DNA of 64,000 nt, from positions 186,001 through 250,000 of the forward strand of contig NZ_JALJCK010000002.1 of the NCBI RefSeq assembly GCF_022899355.1. The letters are read 5' to 3'. Position 1 is the first letter of the stretch; the number at the start of each line of letters is the position of its first letter. Shown piece by piece: positions 41,455 to 49,724 of the stretch. Made by a program: the position numbers and the translations under genes. Below the pieces are notes generated by a model that was not told the DNA's origin, did no database searches, and saw only the letters and a program-made list of their open reading frames with translations. The DNA comes from Shinella yambaruensis (GTDB taxonomy: Bacteria > Pseudomonadota > Alphaproteobacteria > Rhizobiales > Rhizobiaceae).

Positions 41455-43590
41455 ATGATGGACATCAAGACGACCGGCGCCGCCAATCGACAGCCTCTCA
41501 CCCGCTTGAGGACCGCGGTCCTTCTTGGCTGCACCGCGCTCGTCGCCCTTGCGCCTTCCGTTTCGTTAGCCCAGCAGGCGGAGGCGGGCTCCACCACGGT
41601 TCTCGAGACGATCACCGTCGATGGCGACGGCTCCGCGGCGGGCGTCGACAATGATGCCAAGTCGATCGTCGCGAAGAAGACGACCGCGGGCGGGCGGATG
41701 GCGACGGAGATCCTGAACACGCCGGCGACGGTTTCCGTCATCACGGCCAAGGAAATCCAGCTGCGCGGCGCCGAGACCGTCGAGGAAGTGCTGCAATATA
41801 CGGCCGGCGTCACCACGGACTTCTATGGTTCGGACGACCGCTACGATTTCTTCAAGATCCGCGGCTTCGACGCGACGACCTACCGCGACGGGCTCATTCT
41901 CGGCCGTCCCTTCGGCGGCGTGCGGGAGGAGGCCTATGCCTTCGAACGGGTCGAGGTGCTGAAGGGCGCGAACTCCACGACCTTCGGCGTCTCCGATCCC
42001 GGCGGCGCCGTGAACTATGTGACGAAGCGTCCGAGAAGCGAGAAATTCGGCGAGGCCTATGTCACCGGCGGCTCGTTCGACCGCAAGGAAGTGGGCTTCG
42101 ACTTCGGCGACAACCTAACGGCCGACGACACGCTTTCCTATCGCTTCACCGGCAAGCTGCGCGATGCGGACGCGGAATACGACCACTCGCGGGACGACGA
42201 GAAGTTCTTCATGGGCGGGCTCACCTGGCGGCCGACGGACGCGACCAGCCTCACCATCGTCTACGATCATCTGAACAAGGACGGCGTGCCCGGCAGCGGC
42301 GGTCATCCGGTCGGCACGGATTTCGACCGCAGCCGCTTCTTCGGCGAGCCGGACTACAATTATCGCGGCACGAACCGCGACACGGTCAGCGTGATGTTCG
42401 ATCATGATTTCGGCTCGGGCCTGACCTTCGGCGCGAATGCACGCTACAGCAAGTCCGACACCGATTTCGGCTACGCCTATATTTCCGCGACGCCGACGGA
42501 CGGCTCGACGACGGCGTCGCGCGCCTTCTTCGGCAACGAGGCCACGAACCGGCAGTTCATCATCGACGCGCATCTGCAATACGAGGCGAGTTTCGACGCG
42601 GTGGACAGCCGCACCCTGGTCGGCGTCGAATACAACGACATGAAGGGCGACAACGACACCTGGTGGGGGCCGGCGCCCGGCATCGACTGGACGAACCCGA
42701 CCTATACGGGCCGGCCGACCGACCTGCCGCTGATCGCCAGCACGCGCAGCGACCAGACGGGCAAGGCGCTCTATATCCAGCAGGAACTGACCTTCTGGGA
42801 CAAGTTCATCGTCACGGCGGGCCTTCGAAACGACTGGCTCGATCTCAGCGAGACGAACAGGCTGACGGGCGTGGAGAGCGAGGGCGACTTCAGCGAGCTG
42901 ACGAAGCGCATCGGCCTCACCTATCGCGTCACCGACGAGATCGCGCCCTTCGTCAGCTATGCCGAATCCGTCGCGGCGCCCTCCATCGGCATCGAGCCGG
43001 AGCGCGGCGAACAGATCGAGCTTGGGGTGAAATACCAGCCGAACGCCTTCCCGGCGCTCATCACGGCCTCGATCTACGACCTGACGAAGAACAACATCAC
43101 GCGCACCAACCGGGCGACGAACCTGCAGGAGACGATCGGCGAGGTGCGGGTGCGGGGCTTCGATCTTGAGGCGAAGGCGGAGCTGACGCCGAACTGGAGC
43201 CTGACGGCCGGCTACTCCTATCTCGACGCCGAGATCGTCGAGAACGGCACGGCCGGCAACGAGGGCAACCGGCCTTATCATGTGCCCAAGCATACCGCCT
43301 CGCTCTGGGTCAACTACCTGCTCGAAGGCGACGGCAAGCGCGGCGACATGACCTTCGGCCTCGGCGGCCGCTATACCGGCTCCTACTACTTCAACGACGC
43401 GAACACGGTGAAGACGGGCAGCAACTTCGTCGTCGACGCGGCCTTCACCTACAAGGTGTTCGAGAACACCTCCCTCGAAGTGAACGTCTCCAACCTCTTC
43501 GACCGCAAGCATGTCGATTACGGCGGCTTCGGCGCAGACTTCTACAATCCGGGCCGCTCGATCTCGGCAACGCTGCGCCAGACCTGGTGA
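41455..43590 (+). CDS. TonB-dependent siderophore receptor
   Basis: A 711-residue outer-membrane receptor of the ferrichrome/ferrioxamine-type class. The signal peptide ends near SVSLAQQ, a TonB-box-like ETITVDGDG is near residue 45, the plug domain reads ATVSVITAKEIQLRGAETVE, and a beta-barrel follows with the terminal strand GRSISATLRQTW. Tandem ATGs at 41455 and 41458 are preceded by a weak GGAA. It supplies ferric siderophore to the periplasmic binding protein encoded divergently; the siderophore is not identifiable. Confidence 0.93.
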   Translation: MMDIKTTGAANRQPLTRLRTAVLLGCTALVALAPSVSLAQQAEAGSTTVLETITVDGDGSAAGVDNDAKSIVAKKTTAGGRMATEILNTPATVSVITAKEIQLRGAETVEEVLQYTAGVTTDFYGSDDRYDFFKIRGFDATTYRDGLILGRPFGGVREEAYAFERVEVLKGANSTTFGVSDPGGAVNYVTKRPRSEKFGEAYVTGGSFDRKEVGFDFGDNLTADDTLSYRFTGKLRDADAEYDHSRDDEKFFMGGLTWRPTDATSLTIVYDHLNKDGVPGSGGHPVGTDFDRSRFFGEPDYNYRGTNRDTVSVMFDHDFGSGLTFGANARYSKSDTDFGYAYISATPTDGSTTASRAFFGNEATNRQFIIDAHLQYEASFDAVDSRTLVGVEYNDMKGDNDTWWGPAPGIDWTNPTYTGRPTDLPLIASTRSDQTGKALYIQQELTFWDKFIVTAGLRNDWLDLSETNRLTGVESEGDFSELTKRIGLTYRVTDEIAPFVSYAESVAAPSIGIEPERGEQIELGVKYQPNAFPALITASIYDLTKNNITRTNRATNLQETIGEVRVRGFDLEAKAELTPNWSLTAGYSYLDAEIVENGTAGNEGNRPYHVPKHTASLWVNYLLEGDGKRGDMTFGLGGRYTGSYYFNDANTVKTGSNFVVDAAFTYKVFENTSLEVNVSNLFDRKHVDYGGFGADFYNPGRSISATLRQTW

Positions 43591-43596
43591 AACAGG

Positions 43597-44490
43597 TCAG
43601 CGGCCCTGCTGCACCCGCCGCCAGGCGGCGGGTGTCTCGCCGGCGATCTGCCGGAAAGCCTTGGTGAGGTGCGCCTGATCGGAAAAGCCGAGCTGGGCGG
43701 CGATGTCGGCGATGGTGAGCTCACTTTCGACCAGCAGTTTCTGCGCAAGGTCGATGCGCTTGCCGAGCTGCCACTGCAGCGGCGTCTTGCCGGTCGTCTG
43801 CTTGAAGACATTGGCGAACCAGCTCTCCGAGAGGCCGACCGTCTCGGCCATTTCCGCGACGGTCAGCCGGCCGTCGCTGCGGGCGTTGACGCGGGTGACC
43901 AGCCGGTTCATCTGCGCCTGGGTGAGCCGGCCGTTCTGCGGCTCGCCGCCGAGGTCCTGGATATCGAGCAGGCCGCTGACGATCGTGCCGACCAGGCTCT
44001 CGGCATAGAGCGCGTGTTTCGCCGGGTTCGACACTTCGTCGACCAGGAGGCCCGCCAGCGTCTCGATCGCCCCCACATCCTGGATCTCCACCGGGCGGCG
44101 CAAGGCGGCGAGTGCCGCCGACGTGCCGACCGCGGGCGACAGGAAGCGCAGCATGCGGTCCTTGTGGAGGTGCAGGTCGAGATGGGAGAAGCGGTGCGCG
44201 GAGGTGAAGCTCGTCCAGAGCGGCACGCCGGCCGGCACATAGACGGCCCGGGTCATCGGGCGGGAATGCTCGATCATGCCGCCTTCGCGGTTGGTCATCT
44301 TGATGTGCGGCGACACGTCGTTGAAGAAGATCACGATGCGCGGATCGGGCGAAAGGTAGTAGCCTCGCGCGCCGGAATAGCCCTCCGCATCCCAGAAGAC
44401 GCCCACCAGCCCATCGAGGCTGCGCCATTTCACCGGCGCGAGCACCTTGATGCCCTCTGTATGGCAAGTCATCGCGTGCTGGTAGTTCAC
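43597..44490 (-). CDS. AraC family transcriptional regulator
   Basis: A 297-residue regulator with an N-terminal sensor part and a C-terminal double helix-turn-helix (VAEMAETVGLSESWFANVFK, then ADIAAQLGFSDQAHLTKAFR). It ends 6 bases from the convergent TonB receptor gene, in the manner of PchR/YbtA-type activators that answer to the siderophore. The start is uncertain: GTG at 44490 or ATG at 44472. Confidence 0.85.
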   Translation of the reverse strand: MNYQHAMTCHTEGIKVLAPVKWRSLDGLVGVFWDAEGYSGARGYYLSPDPRIVIFFNDVSPHIKMTNREGGMIEHSRPMTRAVYVPAGVPLWTSFTSAHRFSHLDLHLHKDRMLRFLSPAVGTSAALAALRRPVEIQDVGAIETLAGLLVDEVSNPAKHALYAESLVGTIVSGLLDIQDLGGEPQNGRLTQAQMNRLVTRVNARSDGRLTVAEMAETVGLSESWFANVFKQTTGKTPLQWQLGKRIDLAQKLLVESELTIADIAAQLGFSDQAHLTKAFRQIAGETPAAWRRVQQGR

Positions 44491-44970
44491 CGTTCAAAGC
44501 CACCCATGTTCGAGCAGTCCTCGCATGTCTCCATGCGTTTGGATCGGGCGGAGCGCGACGACCCCGCTGCTGGGCGCGCTGTGCCCCTTAAAAAAGATGA
44601 TTAAAACTATCATGTTTTTTGGGCAGGGCAAGACGCCAAGGCAGCGGTCGGGCTGCCAGAGCCGTTTGCGCGCTTGAAACATGCTTAGAGCAGAATGCAG
44701 GGGCGGGCAATGATGATGCCCGGCCCGGTGAACCATCCGCAACGGCAGCGCAAATTTGAGGTGGGCCATGACGCTGGCCCATTTGTCCTTCTTGCCTTGC
44801 GCCTTGTGCGCCCGGTTGTGGATGCCGGTGCGGCGGTCGAGTTCATTCGCATCGATATTGAAAGTTTGTCTGCCCCCATCAATCGCGATGCTGTGTAAGG
44901 TTTTCCCAATCGGACCGGAGGGTTGGCCGCTGTGGCCATGTGCCGGTTCTGCCGTGCCCTGGGGAAAACC
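44491..44970. other. 480-base intergenic region with no recognised gene
   Basis: It lies between divergent AraC and biotin carrier genes. Short open frames exist on both strands (for example 44695-44898 plus), but none has a convincing start or a family I recognise. It contains an AT-rich patch at 44590-44620 with an inverted repeat. It is longer than any other gap in the window and could hold promoters for both sides or the remnant of a lost gene. Confidence 0.6.
44590..44620. promoter_or_regulatory. AT-rich inverted repeat upstream of the AraC gene
   Basis: AAAAAAGATGA (44590-44600) and TCATGTTTTTT (44610-44620) are complementary except for one position, with a 9-base spacer. It lies 100 bases upstream of the AraC-family start. 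Read on the minus strand it also looks like a stem with a flanking T-run, so it may be an operator or a terminator. Confidence 0.4.
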
Positions 44971-45411
44971 ATGGATCTTGAAAAGATCAAGACGCTTCTC
45001 GATTTCGTCGGTCGCTCGCGTATCTCGGAACTGACGGTCAGTGAGGCAGGCACGACGGTCGTCATTCGGAACGCTTCGCAGACGGCGGCGGCCGATCATG
45101 TGCCTGGGGTGCTGGAACCGCAGGCATCGTCCGCCTCCATCTCGGCAGAGCCGGCCGAGAAATACGATGAGGAGGATGCGCGGATCGTGCGTTCGGCCAT
45201 GGCCGGCGTCCTCCATCAGGCCGCGAATCCCGGTGCTGCGCCGCTGATCGTCGTCGGCGACGCGGTCGGGGCGGGCCAGCCGCTCTGTATCGTCGAGGCG
45301 ATGAAGGTCTTCACCACGGTGAGTGCGCCCTTCGGGGGAAAGGTCAAGCGCATCTTTTTCGAAGACGGGCAGGATGTCGGCTTCGGCGATCCGCTCGTGG
45401 AGATCGTCTGA
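44971..45411 (+). CDS. accB: Biotin carboxyl carrier protein, AccB-like
   Basis: A 146-residue carrier. The N-terminal AccB-type segment (IKTLLDFVGRSRISELTVSE) is followed by a linker and the biotinyl domain from about residue 70, with the biotin lysine at 112 in VEAMKVFTTVSAP. GGGGA lies 6 bases before the ATG at 44971. Its stop overlaps the biotin carboxylase ATG (TGATG). It is one of two AccB-like genes here; the location with Pxp homologues suggests a dedicated carboxylase, not the housekeeping acetyl-CoA carboxylase. Confidence 0.9.
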   Translation: MDLEKIKTLLDFVGRSRISELTVSEAGTTVVIRNASQTAAADHVPGVLEPQASSASISAEPAEKYDEEDARIVRSAMAGVLHQAANPGAAPLIVVGDAVGAGQPLCIVEAMKVFTTVSAPFGGKVKRIFFEDGQDVGFGDPLVEIV

Positions 45412-46778
45412 TGGGCGCGCCCTTCACCTCCGTTCTCATCGCCAATCGCGGCGAGATCGCCGTGCGCGTCGAGCGCGCCTGCCTGGAACTCGGGCTGCGG
45501 CCGGTCCTCATCGCTTCCGAGGCGGACAGGGCGGGCCGCGCCAGGCCGGACGAGGGCGGGCCGCTGGCCATCGGGCCCTCCGCGCCGTCGCGCAGCTATC
45601 TCAACCAGGCGGCCATTCTGCTCGCAGCCCGTGTGACGGGCGCCGAGGCGGTCCATCCGGGCTACGGGTTCCTGTCGGAGAATGCCGACTTCGCCGAGGC
45701 GGTGGAAGCGGCGGGGCTCACCTTCGTCGGCCCGCCGGCTTCCGCGATCCGCATCATGGGCGACAAGATCGCCGCCAAGCGGGCGATGATGGCGGCCGGC
45801 GTGCCCTGCGTGCCCGGGCCGGGGGAGCCGTTGCCGGAGCGTGTCGAGACGGTGCGGGCGATTGCCGGGGAGATCGGCTATCCGGTCATCATCAAGGCTG
45901 CCGGCGGGGGAGGCGGGCGGGGCATGCGTGTCGTGCGCGAGAGCGCCGAGGTGGCCGATGCCGTCGCCATCACCCGCGAGGAAGCGCGGCGCGCCTTCGG
46001 CAGGCCCGAACTCTACATGGAGAAATTCCTGGAGCATCCGCGCCACGTCGAATTCCAGGTGCTCTGCGACAATCACGGCAATGCCGTCTGGGTCGGCCAT
46101 CGCGACTGCTCCGTCCAGCGCCGACACCAGAAGGTGGTGGAGGAAGCGCCGGCGCCGGGCATCGCGCCCGAGCTTGCCGAGCGGATCGGTGCGCGCTGCG
46201 CGGAGGCCTGCCGGCAGATCGGCTATCGCGGTGTCGGCACCTTCGAGTTTCTCTACGAGAACGGTGAATTCTACTTCATCGAAATGAACACCCGCCTGCA
46301 GGTCGAGCATCCCGTCACCGAGATGACGGCGGGCGTCGATCTCGTGCACGAGCAGCTGCGCGTGGCACAGGGCGCGGTGCTGGAGGCAAGCCGCTTTGCC
46401 GGCACGGCGCGCGGCCATGCCTTCGAGTGCCGCGTCAATGCCGAGGACCCTGAAACCTTCCTCGCCGCGCCGGGGCGCATCACCGCGGTGCGCTTCCCGA
46501 GCGGTCCGGGCATCCGCGTCGATACGCATGTCTCCGCAGGATATCGCGTTTCGCCCTATTACGATTCGCTGATCGCCAAGGTGATCGTCCATGCGCCGAC
46601 CCGTGAAGATGCCGTCCGCCGCATGCAGATGGCCCTGTCCCAGACCCGCATCGAAGGCATCGCGACCAATCTTCCGCTGCACGAACGGATCTTTGCCGAT
46701 CCCGATTTCGTGCGCGGCTGCGTCGATATCCATCATCTTGAAAAGCGGCTGAGGGAGGAACCCCGTGGCGAGGCGTGA
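45411..46778 (+). CDS. accC: Biotin carboxylase, AccC-like
   Basis: A 455-residue ATP-grasp enzyme that carboxylates carrier-bound biotin with bicarbonate and ATP. It shows the N-terminal IANRGEIAVRVERACLELGL, HPGYGFLSENADFAEAVEAA, the glycine-rich KAAGGGGGRGMRVV and the catalytic EMNTRLQVEHPVTE. Length matches AccC. The ATG overlaps the carrier stop, and its 3' end overlaps the second carrier-like gene by 14 bases. No AccA/AccD or propionyl-type carboxyltransferase is near; the adjacent KipI/KipA-type proteins are the likely partners. Confidence 0.92.
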   Translation: MGAPFTSVLIANRGEIAVRVERACLELGLRPVLIASEADRAGRARPDEGGPLAIGPSAPSRSYLNQAAILLAARVTGAEAVHPGYGFLSENADFAEAVEAAGLTFVGPPASAIRIMGDKIAAKRAMMAAGVPCVPGPGEPLPERVETVRAIAGEIGYPVIIKAAGGGGGRGMRVVRESAEVADAVAITREEARRAFGRPELYMEKFLEHPRHVEFQVLCDNHGNAVWVGHRDCSVQRRHQKVVEEAPAPGIAPELAERIGARCAEACRQIGYRGVGTFEFLYENGEFYFIEMNTRLQVEHPVTEMTAGVDLVHEQLRVAQGAVLEASRFAGTARGHAFECRVNAEDPETFLAAPGRITAVRFPSGPGIRVDTHVSAGYRVSPYYDSLIAKVIVHAPTREDAVRRMQMALSQTRIEGIATNLPLHERIFADPDFVRGCVDIHHLEKRLREEPRGEA

Positions 46779-47232
46779 CCGCTCGACGGGTCGGAACACG
46801 ATCGGCGATCTCTCCGATCCCGCCCTTATCTCCACCCTGGCCGGCTGGCTGGAAGGCTCCGGCGCGAACGCGCTGGAAATCACCACGCCGGATGGCGGCG
46901 GGCTGAAGATCGTTCTTGCTGCCGGCGCGCGCGCCGTGCGTATTGCCGAAACTGTGCCCGAAGCGCCGGCGGTTCGCCCGGAAGGCCATGCCGTCAGGGC
47001 GCCGATGGCGGGCCTCTTCCGCGACAGGCATCCGGCCGCCATGGAGACCGGGCCGCTTGCCGGTGCGGGCAGGGCGCTCGAAGCCGGCGCCATTGCCGGC
47101 TTTGTCGAGGTCGGCCCGGTATTGTTGCCGGTGATCGCCTCCAAGGCCGGGATGGTCGGCGAAATCCATGCCCGTGCCGAAGGCCTGATCGGCTACGGCG
47201 ACGCCGTCCTGACGATGGAGCCTTCCCGATGA
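46765..47232 (+). CDS. Second AccB-like carrier protein lacking the biotin lysine
   Basis: A 155-residue paralogue of the carrier at 44971. The N-terminal segment (LISTLAGWLEGSGANALEIT) and the domain start (VRAPMAGLF) match AccB. The central hairpin aligns without a gap to the first carrier, VE-VGP-V in place of VE-AMK-V, so Pro118 stands where the biotin lysine belongs. It cannot carry biotin there. The start is GTG at 46765 after GAGGGAGGA; the end overlaps pxpB by 4 bases. A structural or adaptor role in the complex is the best guess. Confidence 0.8.
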   Translation: MARRDRSTGRNTIGDLSDPALISTLAGWLEGSGANALEITTPDGGGLKIVLAAGARAVRIAETVPEAPAVRPEGHAVRAPMAGLFRDRHPAAMETGPLAGAGRALEAGAIAGFVEVGPVLLPVIASKAGMVGEIHARAEGLIGYGDAVLTMEPSR

Positions 47233-47927
47233 GCTTTCAGCAAGCCGCACCCGCGTCCATCGTGCCGGATACGGACGAACTGGCAAGAATCTCCTTCATC
47301 GGCACGCGCGCCTTCCTCATCGAGGCGCCCGGCGCCTTCGACCTGCCGACCCAGCGGCGCATCTGGGCGCTCTCCCATGCGCTCGAAACCCGTCCGGAGA
47401 TAGCCGAGATCGTGCCGGGCATGACGAACCTGCTGGTCATCCTCAAGGAGACGCCGGAAACGCCGGAGGCGGTCGTCCATGCGTTGCAGGAGGAATGGCG
47501 GCGTGCGCGGGGCGTCGATCTTGCGGGCCGCGAAATCGAGATCGCCGTCACCTATGGCGGCGAGCATGCGGGCGACCTGCCGGCCTTGTGCGACCTTTCG
47601 GGCCTTTCCGACCGGGAGGTGGTGCGCATCCACCATGAGGGCACCTACCGTGTCTTCGCGCTCGGCAGCGCGCCGGGCTTCGGCTACCTGCACGGGCTCG
47701 ATCCGCGCATCCACATGCCGCGCAAGACCGTGCCGTCGCTCCACATGGCGCGCGGCTCGGTGACCATCGGCGGCATGCAGACGGGCGTTGCCGTGCTGAC
47801 CGGGCCGAACGGCTGGAATTCCATCGGCTTTGCCGAGCTCCAGATGTTCGATCCCATGGCCGCGGCCCCGGCGGTCATGGCCCCCGGCGATACCGTGCGT
47901 TTCCGCCCCGAAAGGATCGAGCTGTGA
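47229..47927 (+). CDS. pxpB: PxpB/KipI-like protein (AHS1 domain), motif-divergent
   Basis: A 232-residue homologue of 5-oxoprolinase subunit B and of the AHS1 part of urea carboxylase. It keeps VTYGGEHAGDLPAL and APGFGYLHGLDPRIHMPRK, but the canonical VPAGSVGIAG...PGGW-IGRTP segment reads MARGSVTIGG...GPNGWNSIGFAE. ATGA overlap upstream and GTGA overlap with pxpC downstream. The altered segment suggests a substrate other than 5-oxoproline; the symbol is by homology only. Confidence 0.85.
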   Translation: MSFQQAAPASIVPDTDELARISFIGTRAFLIEAPGAFDLPTQRRIWALSHALETRPEIAEIVPGMTNLLVILKETPETPEAVVHALQEEWRRARGVDLAGREIEIAVTYGGEHAGDLPALCDLSGLSDREVVRIHHEGTYRVFALGSAPGFGYLHGLDPRIHMPRKTVPSLHMARGSVTIGGMQTGVAVLTGPNGWNSIGFAELQMFDPMAAAPAVMAPGDTVRFRPERIEL

Positions 47928-48916
47928 TCGAGATCGTCGCAACGGGACCGTTGAACACGGTCCAGGACCTCGGCCGGCCCGGTTACCGCAACATCGGCGT
48001 CACGGCCTCAGGTGCAATGGACCCGCTCGCGCTCAGGATCGGCAATGTGCTTCTCGGCAACGCGCCCGGCGCAGCCGGCATCGAAGTGCAGACCTTTCCC
48101 TTCCAGGTGCGCTTTTCGGAGGGCGGTGCCTTTGCCATCACCGGCGCGGACTGCCGCGCGACGCTCGATGGCGTGCCGCTGCCGCCCTGGTGGACGGCCG
48201 GGGCGGCGCCGGGCCAGATGCTGGAGCTCTTCCCGCCGCTGAAGGATGCGCGGGCCTATCTCTGCCTTGCCGGCGGGGTGGCTGTGGCACCGGTCATGGG
48301 CTCGCGCAGCACGTCGCTGCGCGGCGGCTTCGGCGGGCTTCAGGGCCGGGTGCTTGCAACGGGCGACCATGTCGCGACGGACAGGGCCGCCGATGGCTTC
48401 CTGCCCAAGGGCGGCTTCGGGGTCGTGCCGCCGGCAGTGGCGCTGAAGGATGCCTTCCCCGTCGCGGAGGGCGGTGCATTGCTCATTCGTGCGTTGCCTG
48501 CCGGCGAGCATGATCTGTTCGGCGCGGACGCGCAGCGCTTCTGGAGCCAGCTGTGGAAGATTTCCGCGCGCAGCGACCGCACCGGCTATCGGCTGAGCGG
48601 CGACCCGATCCATCCCACCGAGGTGATGGAGATGCGCTCGCACGGCGTCGTGCCCGGCGTCATCCAGGTGCCGCCGGCGGGCGAGCCCATCGTCCAGATG
48701 AGCGACGCCAACACGGCGGGCGGCTATCCCAAGATCGCGGGCGTCATCGAAGCCGATCTGTGGCGGCTCGGGCAGGCGCGCATCGGCTCGCTGCTGCGCT
48801 TCGTCCCGGCGACGCATGCGGAAGCAAGGGCCGCGGAACAGGCGCTCGCGGCCTATATCGCGGATGTGCACAAGACTGCCCGGCTGGTGCGCCAGGCGCT
48901 TGCAGGCATGGCTTAG
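47924..48916 (+). CDS. pxpC: PxpC/KipA-like protein (AHS2 domain)
   Basis: A 330-residue homologue of 5-oxoprolinase subunit C and of the AHS2 carboxyltransferase-like part of urea carboxylase. NTVQDLGRPGYRNIGVTASG and the late GVIQVPPAGEPIVQMSDANT with GGYPKIAGVIEADLWRLGQ are typical. The start is GTG in a GTGA overlap with pxpB. It probably forms a heteromer with the preceding protein. Confidence 0.9.
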   Translation: MIEIVATGPLNTVQDLGRPGYRNIGVTASGAMDPLALRIGNVLLGNAPGAAGIEVQTFPFQVRFSEGGAFAITGADCRATLDGVPLPPWWTAGAAPGQMLELFPPLKDARAYLCLAGGVAVAPVMGSRSTSLRGGFGGLQGRVLATGDHVATDRAADGFLPKGGFGVVPPAVALKDAFPVAEGGALLIRALPAGEHDLFGADAQRFWSQLWKISARSDRTGYRLSGDPIHPTEVMEMRSHGVVPGVIQVPPAGEPIVQMSDANTAGGYPKIAGVIEADLWRLGQARIGSLLRFVPATHAEARAAEQALAAYIADVHKTARLVRQALAGMA

Positions 48917-48925
48917 GAGATAAAC

Positions 48926-49693
48926 ATGCAGGTCGACCTCAATTCCGACATGGGCGAGGGCTTCGGCCCCTACCGGCTCTGCGACGACGCGGCGATGATG
49001 GATGTCGTCACCTCCGCCAACATCGCCTGCGGCTTCCATGCCGGCGATCCCGACACGATGGTGCGCATGGTGCGTCTGGCACGGGAAAGGGGCGTCGATG
49101 TCGGTGCCCATCCCGGCCTGCCGGATCGTCAAGGATTCGGCCGCCGGGAACTGCCCTTCGGGCCGGACGAGCTGCGCCAGCAGATGCTCTACCAGCTCGG
49201 TGCGCTGACCGCGATCGCCAAGGCCGAGGGCGTTACGGTCTCCCATGTCAGCTTCCATGCGGCCATGGGAAACATGGTCAACCGCGACCCGGCGCTCGCC
49301 GCCGCGATGATGCAGGCGATCCGCATGGTCGACGGCGACCTCATCGTCTTCGCCACGGCGGGCAGCGTGATCGAGGGTGCGGCCATCGAGGCCGGGCTGA
49401 AGACGCTGACCCTCTTCCTCGCCGACCGCGCCTATGACGCGAAAGGCGCACTCGTGCCGCGAGGCCAGCCCGGCGCGCTCGTCAAGGACGAGGCTTCGGT
49501 TCGCGCCCGCGTGCGGCAATTCCTCCTTCATGGCACCGTCATGGCCATCGACGGGACCGTCATTCCCATGCGGGCGCGGTCCATCCTCGTCCACAGCGAT
49601 ACGCCCGGCTCGCTCGAGCTTGCCCGCACCGTGCGCAGCGAAATCGAGGCGGCCGGCGGCACTGTAACGCCCGTCTCGAAGCTTCTGCGCTGA
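48926..49693 (+). CDS. pxpA: PxpA/YcsF-LamB-like protein, motif-divergent
   Basis: A 255-residue LamB/YcsF family protein: VDLNSDMGEGFGPYRLCDDA, SANIACGFHAGDPDTMVRMV, VGAHPGLPDRQGFGRRE. At the canonical HVKPHGMLYN site it reads HVSFHAAMGN, and near the end HGD becomes HSD. AGGAG precedes the ATG. In E. coli PxpABC hydrolyses 5-oxoproline to glutamate; the changed residues and the linked biotin carboxylase make another cyclic amide or related substrate plausible. Confidence 0.85.
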   Translation: MQVDLNSDMGEGFGPYRLCDDAAMMDVVTSANIACGFHAGDPDTMVRMVRLARERGVDVGAHPGLPDRQGFGRRELPFGPDELRQQMLYQLGALTAIAKAEGVTVSHVSFHAAMGNMVNRDPALAAAMMQAIRMVDGDLIVFATAGSVIEGAAIEAGLKTLTLFLADRAYDAKGALVPRGQPGALVKDEASVRARVRQFLLHGTVMAIDGTVIPMRARSILVHSDTPGSLELARTVRSEIEAAGGTVTPVSKLLR

Positions 49694-49724
49694 TCTTTTC
49701 TCCGCTCCATCGAAAGCAACTGCC

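Noticed and set aside
44494-45216. Minus-strand 240-codon frame across the AraC/carrier gap
   Set aside because: It overlaps the biotin carrier gene on the opposite strand, has no recognisable domain and no credible start signal.
44971-46778. Housekeeping acetyl-CoA carboxylase accBC pair
   Set aside because: The genes sit in one coupled operon with Pxp homologues and a second carrier paralogue, so a dedicated function is more likely; a genome search for another accBC pair would settle it.
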